Part shown: in pieces, positions 37,940-46,377 of the stretch | How positions within the stretch are numbered: the stretch's first letter is position 1 | Layout: every line of letters starts with the position of its first letter | Assembly: GCA_965279075.1 (NCBI GenBank) | Contig: CBDIHI010000010.1 | Span: forward strand, 124,001 to 188,000 | DNA from: SZAS-79 sp965279075 | Lineage (GTDB): Bacteria; Pseudomonadota; Gammaproteobacteria; Burkholderiales; SG8-39 | DNA length: 64,000 bases | Direction of reading: 5' to 3' | Notes under the pieces: model-generated | What the model saw: only the letters and a program-made list of their open reading frames with translations | Databases searched by the model: none | Told to the model about the DNA's origin: nothing | Made by a program: the position numbers and the translations under genes

Positions 37940-39370
37940 ATGGCAGCCGTAATGGGAACGAACGCGGGAACCGCAACAGCAAAGGACATCGTCGGCGCGC
38001 TGGTTGCGCGCGCGCGCGCGGCCCAGCGCATCTACGAAGGCTACGACCAGGCGAAGGTCGACGAAGTCGTCACCGCCGCAGGCTGGGCCATCATCAAGCC
38101 GGAGAACAATCGCAGCCTCGCCGAGCTCGCCGTGCGCGACACGGGCCTGGGCAACGTGCCCGACAAGCTGGCGAAGAACGAGCGCAAGACCCTGGGATTG
38201 CTGCGCGACCTCAAGGGAGCGAAGTCCGTCGGTGTGATCGCGGAGTACCCGGACCTCGGCATCGTCGAGATCGCGAGGCCCGTCGGCGTGGTTGCGGCCA
38301 TCACCCCGTCGACCAATCCCGGCGCGACCCCCGCCAACAAGATCATCAACGCCCTTAAGGGGCGCAACGCAGTCGTCCTCGCGCCTTCGCCCAAGGGCTG
38401 GTCGACCGCGGCGCTGCTGCTCGAGTTCGTGCATGCGGAGCTCGACAAGGTGGGCGCGCCGCGCGACCTCGTGCAGGTGCTGCCTTCGCCGGTCACCAAG
38501 GACACGACCTATGAGCTGATGCGCCAGGTCGACCTCGTCGTGGCGACAGGGTCGCAGGCCAATGTGCGCGCCGCGTATGCGTCGGGCACGCCCGCCGTGG
38601 GCGTGGGCCTGGGCAACGTGGCCGTGATCGTGGATGCGACCGCGAACCTGGCCGATGCCGCCGCCAGGATCCGCGATTCGAAGTGCTTCGACAACGCCAC
38701 CAGCTGCTCATCGGAGAACTCGGTCGTCGTGGTCGAGGCCGTGCATGCCGCCATGCTCGCGGAATTCGCCAAGGTGGGCGGCGCGCTGCTGGACGCTTCC
38801 GAAAAAGAACAACTGCGTGCGGCGATGTGGCCGAACGGCAAGCTGAATCCCGCCCTCATGGCGCGGCCGGTGGCGGACATCGTCAGGATCGCCGGCCTTG
38901 CGCGGGCCGGCCTCGCGGGTGCGAAGTTCCTGATGGTCGAGGAATCGGGGATCGGCGGAAAATTCCCGTTCTCGGGCGAGAAGCTCTCGCTCGTGCTGAC
39001 GCTATACCGGGTGCGCGACTTCGGCCACGCCTTCGACACGGTGAAGGAAATCTACGCCCACCAGGGGGCGGGTCATTCGATCGGCATCCACACCGAGGAC
39101 GCCGCGCACGTGATGCGGCTGGGCCTCGAGATGCCTGCCGCGCGCGTCATCGTCAACCAGGCGCATGCCATCGCGAACGGCGGCGCGTTCGACAACGGCC
39201 TGCCGTTCTCGCTGTCGATGGGCTGCGGCACCTGGGGCCGCAACTCGATCTCCGAGAACATGAACTATCGCCACTACCTCAACACGACGCGCATCGTGCG
39301 CACCATTCCCCCGCGCGTACCGAGCCTCGAGGATATCTTCGGCGAGTACCACGCGAAGCGCGGGCGCTAG
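37940..39370 (+). CDS. sauS: CoA-acylating aldehyde dehydrogenase, probable sulfoacetaldehyde dehydrogenase SauS
   Basis: 476 residues, aldehyde dehydrogenase superfamily of the AdhE/EutE-like acylating branch. Landmarks are PVGVVAAITPSTNPGATPANKI, the nucleotide region VDLVVATGSQANVRAAYASG, and the catalytic Cys256 in CFDNATSCSSENSVVVVE. SauS reduces sulfoacetyl-CoA to sulfoacetaldehyde with NADPH. The assignment rests on the fold plus the position between xsc and an AMP-forming CoA ligase, the same gene set as sauST in Cupriavidus. Its stop overlaps the sauT-like GTG start. Confidence 0.85.
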   Translation: MAAVMGTNAGTATAKDIVGALVARARAAQRIYEGYDQAKVDEVVTAAGWAIIKPENNRSLAELAVRDTGLGNVPDKLAKNERKTLGLLRDLKGAKSVGVIAEYPDLGIVEIARPVGVVAAITPSTNPGATPANKIINALKGRNAVVLAPSPKGWSTAALLLEFVHAELDKVGAPRDLVQVLPSPVTKDTTYELMRQVDLVVATGSQANVRAAYASGTPAVGVGLGNVAVIVDATANLADAAARIRDSKCFDNATSCSSENSVVVVEAVHAAMLAEFAKVGGALLDASEKEQLRAAMWPNGKLNPALMARPVADIVRIAGLARAGLAGAKFLMVEESGIGGKFPFSGEKLSLVLTLYRVRDFGHAFDTVKEIYAHQGAGHSIGIHTEDAAHVMRLGLEMPAARVIVNQAHAIANGGAFDNGLPFSLSMGCGTWGRNSISENMNYRHYLNTTRIVRTIPPRVPSLEDIFGEYHAKRGR

Positions 39371-40875
39371 TGGGCCGGACGGTAAGGCACTGCGTCGACC
39401 GGCAGGCACGTTCGCAGCCGGACAAGACCTACCTGGTCGCGCCCGAGACGGGACTTGAACTCACGTTCGCGGAGCTGAAGCGGCAGGCGGACAACCTGTG
39501 CCGCTTCCTGCTCGGCGCCGGCTACGCGCCCGGCGACCGGATCGGCTTCTACTGCGCGAACGGCTACCAGACCGCCGCCGTTTTCCTCGGCACGATGTAC
39601 GGCGGATACGTGTCGGTGCCGCTGAACCTGGTTTCCCAGCCTTCCCAGCTCGAATACGTGCTCGAGCATTCCGGCACGCGGCTGGTGTTCACCGACATGG
39701 AGCATGCCGAAGCGCTGGCGGCCCGGGTCGAGGCGATCGGAGGCGGCATCGAGGTCATCGTGATCGACGTCGATGCGCCCAGCCTGTTCCTCGAGGACCG
39801 CCTTCCCGCACTCGAGGCAGTTGAACCCGGGGAGGACATGCCTGCGCTCCTGATGTACACCTCCGGCACCACGGGCCGCCCGAAGGGCTGCCTGCTGACG
39901 CAGAAGAACGTGATATCGGGCGGCATGTACGTGCAGCAGGCGCACAAGCTGACGCCGTCCGACCGGGTACTTTCCTCGCTGCCGCTGTACCACATCAACG
40001 GCCAGATCGTGGCCACGGTCGGGCCGCTCGTCCATGGGGGAAGCGTAGTGGCGCCGCACCGGTTCTCGGTGTCGCAGTTCTGGGAACTCCTCGATCGTTA
40101 CGGGTGCACCTGGTTCAACGTCGTGCCGACGATCATCTCCTACCTCGCGGCGGCGAAAGGCGAGCCGTCTGCGGCGGTGCGTTCGCGCGTCCGCTTCGGC
40201 CGGTCCGCTTCGGCGCCGCTCGCGCCCGAGCTGCACCGGGCCTTCGAGCAGAGGTTCGGCCTGTCGATCATCGAGACCATGGGCATGACGGAGACGGCCG
40301 CGCCGATCTTCACCAACCCCCTCGAGCAGGCGAAGCGCAAGTACGGCTCGGTCGGCAAGCCCGAGGGCAATATCGCCAAGGTCGTTCGCATGGACGGAAG
40401 CGCGTGCGCGCCGGGCGAGATCGGCGAGCTGGCGGTCAAGGGCGACAACGTGATGCTCGGGTACTACAGGAATCCGGAGGAGACCGCGAAGGCGCTCGAT
40501 GCCGAAGGCTGGCTGCATACGGGCGACCTCGGCTGCACGGACGAAGAGGGTTACTACTTCGTCACCGGGCGCCTGAAGGAACTGATCATCAAGGGCGGCG
40601 AGAACATCGCGCCGCGCGAGATCGACGACGTGCTCTACAAGCATCCCGCTGTCATGGACGCGGCCGCCGTGGGGATCCCGGACCCGCACTACGGGCAGGA
40701 AATCCTGTGTGCGGTCGTGGTGAAGCCGGGCTGCACCGCAACGGAGGCTGAACTGCGCGCCTTCTGCGAAAAGGAGCTCGGGCGCTACAAGACGCCGAAG
40801 GTGTTCCGCTTCATGGACGACCTGCCGAAAGGGCCATCGGGGAAAGTGCAGCGGCTGAAGCTGCTCGAGGCCTAG
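39370..40875 (+). CDS. sauT: AMP-forming acyl-CoA ligase, probable sulfoacetate-CoA ligase SauT
   Basis: 501 residues from the GTG at 39370, which overlaps the sauS stop (TAGTG). Adenylate-forming enzyme motifs are the P-loop LLMYTSGTTGRPKG, MGMTETAAPIF, GWLHTGDLG, and the C-terminal GGENIAPREIDDVL with the catalytic lysine in PKGPSGKVQRLK. SauT activates sulfoacetate with ATP and CoA. Substrate assignment is by neighbourhood (xsc and sauS); the fold alone would permit other acids. Confidence 0.83.
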   Translation: MGRTVRHCVDRQARSQPDKTYLVAPETGLELTFAELKRQADNLCRFLLGAGYAPGDRIGFYCANGYQTAAVFLGTMYGGYVSVPLNLVSQPSQLEYVLEHSGTRLVFTDMEHAEALAARVEAIGGGIEVIVIDVDAPSLFLEDRLPALEAVEPGEDMPALLMYTSGTTGRPKGCLLTQKNVISGGMYVQQAHKLTPSDRVLSSLPLYHINGQIVATVGPLVHGGSVVAPHRFSVSQFWELLDRYGCTWFNVVPTIISYLAAAKGEPSAAVRSRVRFGRSASAPLAPELHRAFEQRFGLSIIETMGMTETAAPIFTNPLEQAKRKYGSVGKPEGNIAKVVRMDGSACAPGEIGELAVKGDNVMLGYYRNPEETAKALDAEGWLHTGDLGCTDEEGYYFVTGRLKELIIKGGENIAPREIDDVLYKHPAVMDAAAVGIPDPHYGQEILCAVVVKPGCTATEAELRAFCEKELGRYKTPKVFRFMDDLPKGPSGKVQRLKLLEA

Positions 40876-40876
40876 C

Positions 40877-41305
40877 TCAGACCTGCCGCCCCGCCAGCCT
40901 TCCGAGCTGGCACCCGTTTGTGCGCCACTTGCCATCCGATTGCTTTTGCATGGGATACAACGCCATCCAGCCGTGCCCTTCGTCGTCCGTCATGCGCACG
41001 GGCTGGAAGACCAGCCCGTCCGCGGCGACCGGCGTCTCGAACAGCACGCTCTTCGGCCGGTAGACCACCGGATACGAGGTGCGGACCATCTCCATGAACT
41101 TGTCAGCCGTTCCGAAAATTTCGCGGATCCCGGGCGTGGCGAGCGAGAACGCGCGCGGGCCATCGTCCTTCGCGAATGCGTCGAGCTGCGCCTCTATGAC
41201 TTCGCGTACGGCGCGGGCGTCGGCCGGCGAAACCGCGGCCTGCGCCTGTGCGAAAAGCGGGGCCAAGGCGAGGAGAAGCGCGCAGAGAGTCCGCACGGGG
41301 TTCAT
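40877..41305 (-). CDS. DUF4864 exported protein
   Basis: 142 residues from the ATG at 41305. A signal peptide (MNPVRTLCALLLALAPLFAQAQA) precedes a DUF4864-like domain: AVREVIEAQLDAFAKDDGPRAFSLATPGIREIFG, a SnoaL/NTF2-like start, then SYPVVYRPKSVLFE and MTDDEGHGWMALYPMQKQSDGKW. The function is unknown. It converges on the sauT-like gene with one base between the stops. Confidence 0.8.
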   Translation of the reverse strand: MNPVRTLCALLLALAPLFAQAQAAVSPADARAVREVIEAQLDAFAKDDGPRAFSLATPGIREIFGTADKFMEMVRTSYPVVYRPKSVLFETPVAADGLVFQPVRMTDDEGHGWMALYPMQKQSDGKWRTNGCQLGRLAGRQV

Positions 41306-41388
41306 GGGGCGGATATTACCTCCTGCCGAGATGGGGTTTGCCGCAGGGTCATGCAAGAATACGCATTCACCCGGGGAAGGAAAATCTC

Positions 41389-42357
41389 ATGCGTGCGTTT
41401 GACCGGTTATTCTGTTCCGTCGCCCTCGCAATCATGGCCGTCCCGGCGCTGGGGCAGGGGTTCCCCTCCAAGCCCATCCGCCTGCTGGTGCCCTATCCGC
41501 CCGGCGGCGGGACCGACATCATGGCGCGCCTGCTCGCCGAACCACTGCGGGAAGATCTGGGCCAGCCCGTCGTCGTCGAAAACAAGCCCGGTGCGGGCGG
41601 TGCGGTCGGCGCTGCCGAAGTTGCGCGCGGGCCGGCAGACGGCCAAACCGTGCTGGTGACTGCCGCCGGTTTCGTGATCGGCCCTTCGGTCCTCAAGGAG
41701 GCGGGGTACGATCCGGTGAAGGATTTCACCGGCGTAAGCCAGATCGCGATCGTGCCGCTGATCCTCGTGACCCGTCCCGAGAGCACGCTCAATTCCCTGG
41801 CGGACCTCCTGTCGCTGGCAAAGCGCGAGGGCGACAAGGTCAGCTTCGCGTCGTTCGGCAACGGGACGCCGCCGCATCTCGTGGGCGAGGCGATCAAGCA
41901 GCTCGGCGGCGTGATGATGACGCACATCCCGTACAAGGGGGGGATGCAGGCCATGCCCGACATCCTGTCCGGCGCAGTGACGGTAGGACTGCTGGACGCG
42001 GTATCGATGGCACCTTTCGTCAAACAGGGGCGGTTGAAGGCGCTGGCCGTAACCGGCCCGAAGCGCCTTCCCGCGCTGTTCGACAAGCCCACGCTCGTCG
42101 AAGGTGGCATCAAATTCGACGGTGTGGGCTGGCATGCGGCCTTCGTCCCGGCGGCGACGCCGCAGGCCGTGGTGGCAAGGCTGAACAGCGCGTTCGTGAA
42201 GGCCGTGTCCAGGCCGGACATCCGGGAGCGTATCGTCTCCGGGGCCTCGGTACCCATCGAACCGCCGCTCGGCGCCGCCGAGTGGACCGACAAGTACCGC
42301 AAGGAGGTTGCGCAGTGGGCGGCGATCGCGCGGAGCTCCGGTGCGAAGGCGGATTGA
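41389..42357 (+). CDS. Bug/TctC family receptor
   Basis: 322 residues from the ATG at 41389 (GGGGAAGG upstream). The signal peptide ends …VPALGQ, followed by GFPSKPIRLLVPYPPGGGTDIM, GQPVVVENKPGAGGAVG and GPADGQTVLVTAAG. It is the fourth Bug receptor in the window. It opens an operon with an alpha/beta hydrolase (one base away) and a CaiB-type CoA transferase, so its ligand is probably an acid or ester processed by them. Confidence 0.9.
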   Translation: MRAFDRLFCSVALAIMAVPALGQGFPSKPIRLLVPYPPGGGTDIMARLLAEPLREDLGQPVVVENKPGAGGAVGAAEVARGPADGQTVLVTAAGFVIGPSVLKEAGYDPVKDFTGVSQIAIVPLILVTRPESTLNSLADLLSLAKREGDKVSFASFGNGTPPHLVGEAIKQLGGVMMTHIPYKGGMQAMPDILSGAVTVGLLDAVSMAPFVKQGRLKALAVTGPKRLPALFDKPTLVEGGIKFDGVGWHAAFVPAATPQAVVARLNSAFVKAVSRPDIRERIVSGASVPIEPPLGAAEWTDKYRKEVAQWAAIARSSGAKAD

Positions 42358-42358
42358 A

Positions 42359-43264
42359 ATGAGCCTGATCCCCAAGACCCATGCGGTGAAAGTCACGAAA
42401 GACGTGCCCTACGGCACGGGGCACATCCACGTGAGCACGGTGCCGAAGGTACGCACGCTCGCGCTCGACATCTACGCGCCTGAAAGCGCGCCGTCCGGGG
42501 CGCCGCGACCGGCGCTGATCATGGCCTTCGGCGGCGCGTTCCACCGTGGCACCAAGGAGACCGACGAGTTCGGCGGTGACGGCCAGCACAACACCCCGGT
42601 GTCGGCCTATTGCCACGAGTTCGCGCGGCGCGGCTATGTCGCCTTCTCCATCGATTACCGCCTCGTGCAGGAGGATCCCGATGCGGGCGACACGCCGGTG
42701 GTCCTCGAGCCTGCGAACATCCCGCGCTCGCGTGTCGACGTGGTGAGGGAACTGCTCGGACTGCCGCCCGCCACCCAGGCCATGCTCCATGCCGGCATCG
42801 AGGCCGCGAGTGACGACATGGTGAAGGCTTTCCGATTCGTGGAGTCCGGCGCGGCCCGCTTCGGCGTGGATCCCGCACGTATCGCGATTGGCGGGTTTTC
42901 GGCGGGCGCCCGCACGGCGCTGAACGCAGCCTATGCGGAGCGGATCCCTGTCGCGGCGGTGATCTCGCTTTCCGGCTACATGTCGGGCGAGGACCTCGGC
43001 CGGCATGTGACCGGTGCCGCGTGGGAGCCACCCGCGTTCACCGTCACCGGCGAGAACGACCTCGACTACGTTGCGCGGCAGGCTTCGACCATCGACCGGC
43101 ATTTTTCCGCCGTGGGCCTGCTGCACGAAAGCTGGGTGGTGCCCGGCGGCACGCATTTCTATCCGGCGAGCAGCGAAATCGTCGCCGCCGACGGCCGGCG
43201 CTCGAGGCTGGAGGATGGGATGGCGGAATTCCTCTACCGGACGCTGGGCACGGCGGGGTTGTGA
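42359..43264 (+). CDS. Alpha/beta hydrolase (esterase/lipase-like)
   Basis: 301 residues. It has the serine-hydrolase layout: oxyanion region IMAFGGAFHRG (replacing HGGG), the nucleophile elbow IGGFSAGARTALN with Ser near 180, and a late histidine in WVVPGGTHFYPA. It is likely an esterase or lactonase acting on a carboxylic ester in the same pathway as the downstream CoA transferase, with which it shares a GTGA overlap (43261-43264). Confidence 0.83.
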   Translation: MSLIPKTHAVKVTKDVPYGTGHIHVSTVPKVRTLALDIYAPESAPSGAPRPALIMAFGGAFHRGTKETDEFGGDGQHNTPVSAYCHEFARRGYVAFSIDYRLVQEDPDAGDTPVVLEPANIPRSRVDVVRELLGLPPATQAMLHAGIEAASDDMVKAFRFVESGAARFGVDPARIAIGGFSAGARTALNAAYAERIPVAAVISLSGYMSGEDLGRHVTGAAWEPPAFTVTGENDLDYVARQASTIDRHFSAVGLLHESWVVPGGTHFYPASSEIVAADGRRSRLEDGMAEFLYRTLGTAGL

Positions 43265-44463
43265 GCGAGGCGCTGCTGGAGGGCCTCGCCGTCCTCGACT
43301 TCACGCGCGTGCTGGCCGGGCCGTATTGCACGCGACTGATGGCGGACCTCGGCGCACGGGTCATCAAGATAGAGCGGCCAGGCGTGGGCGACGACACGCG
43401 GGCCTTCTACATGCAACTGGAAGAGGGTCGCATGGACCAGAGCAGCTACTTCGTGCGCTTCAACGCCGGCAAGGAGAGCGTCGCGATAGACCTCGGCCAT
43501 CCCGACGCCTGGGCGGTGGTCATGGACTTGGCGCGCAAGGCGGATGTCCTCGTCGAGAATTTCGTGCCGGGTGTCATGGCGCGTCACGGGTTCGACTACA
43601 AGGCCGTGGCGATCGCGAACCCGTCGATCGTGTACTGCTCGATCTCCGGCTACGGGCAGACCGGCCCGCTGCGCGACCGGCCCGCCTTCGCTCACCTGGT
43701 CAATGCGGCCTCGGGGGCGATGGATGCGGACCGCCAGGGGGCGCCCGAGCCGCGGGTAGCCTATATGCAGTCGGCGGACGCGCTCGCCGGCGTGCAGGCC
43801 TTCGGGGTGATCCTGGCTGCGGTCAACCGGCGCCAGCGCACGGGGCAGGGCGCGTACCTCGACGTCTCCATGCTCCAGTCACTGTGGGGCGCGGAGGACA
43901 TCGGCATTGCCGCCGCGCTCAATGGCGGGTCGGTCACGAGGGGGCCGCGCCCGGGCATGATCATCCACCCGGTGGGCGGCAAGCATCTCGCGGTGCAGTT
44001 CATCGGAGGGGGCACGACCTGGGATCGCCTGTTGGCCGCCATGGGGCCGGACGGGCCCGGGAGTGCGCGTGAGTATTCCACGCCGCAGGGGCGGCGTGAT
44101 CACTGGCCAGCGTTGCGCCAGGTCATCTGCAACTGGCTGGACGGATTCCCTACCATCGAAGTCGCCATGCAAGCCCTTACGGCCGCCAAGGTGCCCTGCG
44201 CGCCGGTCGAAGCGATCGAGGACGTGCTCGCGCACCCGCACATGGAAGAGCGCGAAGCCTTCACGACGATCCCGCACCGCGGGCGCGGCGAGGCGCGAGT
44301 CACGTCTTCGCCGTTTCATCTCGACGGGGCCGCGGTGCATGCCCGTGGCGCGGCGCCGTACCGGCCGGGAGAGGATACGCGGGCAGTGCTTGCGCAGACA
44401 CTGGGGTACGACGAAGCAAAGATCGCGATGCTGCTGGAGAGCGGCGCGGTCGCGGTGCCCTAG
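43261..44463 (+). CDS. CaiB/BaiF family (class III) CoA transferase
   Basis: 400 residues from GTG. Family features are LEGLAVLDFTRVLAGPYCTRLMADLGARVIKIE (split across residues ~5-37), the catalytic aspartate region SGAMDADRQGAPEPR, and FNAGKESVAIDLG. Class III transferases move CoA between carboxylic acids and commonly start degradation of an imported acid. It is coupled to the hydrolase upstream and converges on the SMP-30 gene four bases away. Confidence 0.9.
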   Translation: MSEALLEGLAVLDFTRVLAGPYCTRLMADLGARVIKIERPGVGDDTRAFYMQLEEGRMDQSSYFVRFNAGKESVAIDLGHPDAWAVVMDLARKADVLVENFVPGVMARHGFDYKAVAIANPSIVYCSISGYGQTGPLRDRPAFAHLVNAASGAMDADRQGAPEPRVAYMQSADALAGVQAFGVILAAVNRRQRTGQGAYLDVSMLQSLWGAEDIGIAAALNGGSVTRGPRPGMIIHPVGGKHLAVQFIGGGTTWDRLLAAMGPDGPGSAREYSTPQGRRDHWPALRQVICNWLDGFPTIEVAMQALTAAKVPCAPVEAIEDVLAHPHMEEREAFTTIPHRGRGEARVTSSPFHLDGAAVHARGAAPYRPGEDTRAVLAQTLGYDEAKIAMLLESGAVAVP

Positions 44464-44467
44464 CGCT

Positions 44468-45388
44468 TCACGCGTGGGAATAAAGCGGCTGGCCCTTGGA
44501 GGGGAGGTCCGCTTCGAGGATGGACCCGGTCTCGGATTCCGTCATCACAAGCTGCGAAGTCCCCGGGCGGAACGCCACGTTGGTCACCGCCGAGCCTGCA
44601 GGGCTCTTCACGAAATGGGTTACTTCGCCGCGCGCATTGACGACGAAGGCGCCGCCGAGGCTCGCATGCGCGACCACGATGCGGCCCTCGACATCGACCG
44701 CCATCCCGTCCGGCCCGCTCGCGCCGAAGAAAGTCCTGAATGCGATCACCTTGGCCGTCGAACCATCCGGCAGCAGCGGGCCGCGCCAGACGGCGTTCGC
44801 GCGCGTCACCGCGACGTAGAGCGCTTTCCCGTCCGGAGCGAGGGCGATGCCGTTCGGGCTCGGTACCGTGGAAAGCAGGCAGTCGAGCTGCCCGTCGGTG
44901 CGTTGCCGGTAGACGCGCCCTGTCGGGTCCTGCAGTCCGGTCTGTCCCTGGTCGGTGAAGTAGCAGTTCCCGTCGGCATCGAACGTGAGGTCGTTGAGGC
45001 CCTTGAACGACTCGCTGTTGCGGTGGCCGAGCAGGGTCTCGATCCGCGCGGTGGCCGCGTCGAGCTTGAGCAGGCCCTTGCGGTAGTCGGTGATCCACAG
45101 CGACCCGTCCCTGTGGATCGCGATGCCGTTGGGCCAGCCGTCGTACTGCGTCACCAGCGTCCATTGGAGCGAGGGCGAGATCCGGAAGATCCGCCCGAAC
45201 ACGATTTCGGTGACGTAGAGGTTGCCGTCGCGATCGAACGAGGGGCCCTCGAGGAAGCTGTCGACGATGTGGCCGGGTTTGTTGGCGTCGGTCCAGTCGG
45301 CTTTGCGGGCGTTGCGAAACGAGTCGGGCAGGCGCGTCAGCACGCGGGCTTCGATCACGGTCGGCGGAGTGAAGGAGAGGTTCCACAT
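44468..45388 (-). CDS. SMP-30/gluconolactonase family beta-propeller
   Basis: 306 residues from the ATG at 45388. A six-bladed propeller with metal-site features: LEGPSFDRDGNLYVTE (first metal glutamate), GLNDLTFDADGNCYFTD, PNGIALAPDGKALYVA and GPDGMAVDVEGRIVVA. Members hydrolyse sugar or aliphatic lactones. No signal peptide is visible. It follows the UroD-like gene by four bases on the same strand. Confidence 0.87.
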   Translation of the reverse strand: MWNLSFTPPTVIEARVLTRLPDSFRNARKADWTDANKPGHIVDSFLEGPSFDRDGNLYVTEIVFGRIFRISPSLQWTLVTQYDGWPNGIAIHRDGSLWITDYRKGLLKLDAATARIETLLGHRNSESFKGLNDLTFDADGNCYFTDQGQTGLQDPTGRVYRQRTDGQLDCLLSTVPSPNGIALAPDGKALYVAVTRANAVWRGPLLPDGSTAKVIAFRTFFGASGPDGMAVDVEGRIVVAHASLGGAFVVNARGEVTHFVKSPAGSAVTNVAFRPGTSQLVMTESETGSILEADLPSKGQPLYSHA

Positions 45389-45392
45389 GGTG

Positions 45393-46367
45393 CTATGGCC
45401 GGGGTGATGTATGCGCGCCGTGATTCCTCGTGGCATCGCGCATGCAAAGCAGCGAGCGCGTCGCCACGCCGGACGCGACGTTGCAGCCGGGCGAGAGGAT
45501 GAAGTTGCGCGGGCCGCCGGCCTGCCCGAGTGCATCGGCGACTTCGGCGCGGATCTCCGGCAGAGAGCGCTCCTGCAATTTCGATTCGTCGACGCCGCCC
45601 ATCAGGCATATCGCGGTGAGTTTGCGCACGGCGGCGATCGATGGATTGCCCGCGAGCCGGTCAGACCAGCTGAGGACTTCGCACGGGTAGTCGAGGATGC
45701 GCGTGATGTCCAGCGGGTTGCCGTGGGCATGCACGATGCGCACCGTGCCTTCCATGGCCTGCAGCAGCCGGAGGTCGTAGGGGCGGTGGAAGCGGCGGTA
45801 CTCCGCATCGTCGATGCCGCGCGAAGACGGCGCAAGGATGCAGGCATTCGTCGCGTACAGGAAACCATCGACGGGGGTCTTCCGTGCTTCTGCGACGTAG
45901 TCCGCGAAAGTGTCGGTCAGCGCGCCGAGCATTGCGGCGGCTTCGTCCGGGTGGCTGCGGATGAACTGCGCGCGGGAAAATCCAACCGCGAACAGCAGCG
46001 AAAAGAACGGCTCGAACAGCGTGTCGATGAGCGGAACTTCGGGCCCGAGCCTCTGGCGCAGGATGCGCAGGCATTCGAGCTGTTCCGCGAAGATCCGCTC
46101 CGCCATGGCCTGCTTCGCGAAGCGCAGCATGTTGGCCGGCGTCTCCAGCGTCTCGATGCCGGTAGGGGGCGCGAGGCGGTAGTCGTTCATGACCTTGCAG
46201 ATGTCCCAGTCGCAGGCCTCCTGGAACGCGAGCTGGCGGCGGGCGTTCTCCGCGCCGTCGACGGCATCGGTGACGAAGTTGCACCACGCGACTGTAGGGG
46301 CGTAATCGACGGGTTCGCCGCGAACGGCGGCGTGGAAGCGCTGCAGCTTGTTCATGCCTGTTTTCAT
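45393..46367 (-). CDS. Uroporphyrinogen decarboxylase-like protein (UroD/MtaA superfamily)
   Basis: 324 residues from the ATG at 46367; ATG 46355 is an alternative, and either reads MNKLQRFHAAVRGEPVDYAP. It has a UroD TIM barrel but lacks the HemE-type arginine-rich N-terminal signature. Instead it has VHAHGNP and FILSPGCNV, resembling the His/Cys zinc site of the methyltransferase branch (MtaA/CmuA). It could be a methyl- or alkyl-transferase, but no corrinoid protein or activase is adjacent. It is not the haem-biosynthetic enzyme. The start overlaps nothing essential, but the frame comes within 11 bases of the flavoprotein stop at 46378. Confidence 0.8.
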   Translation of the reverse strand: MKTGMNKLQRFHAAVRGEPVDYAPTVAWCNFVTDAVDGAENARRQLAFQEACDWDICKVMNDYRLAPPTGIETLETPANMLRFAKQAMAERIFAEQLECLRILRQRLGPEVPLIDTLFEPFFSLLFAVGFSRAQFIRSHPDEAAAMLGALTDTFADYVAEARKTPVDGFLYATNACILAPSSRGIDDAEYRRFHRPYDLRLLQAMEGTVRIVHAHGNPLDITRILDYPCEVLSWSDRLAGNPSIAAVRKLTAICLMGGVDESKLQERSLPEIRAEVADALGQAGGPRNFILSPGCNVASGVATRSLLCMRDATRNHGAHTSPRP

Positions 46368-46377
46368 GCCGATGCGA

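Noticed and set aside
45393..46367. hemE (uroporphyrinogen decarboxylase proper)
   Set aside because: The HemE active-site arginine motif is absent and the C-terminal half carries His/Cys ligands of the methyltransferase branch.
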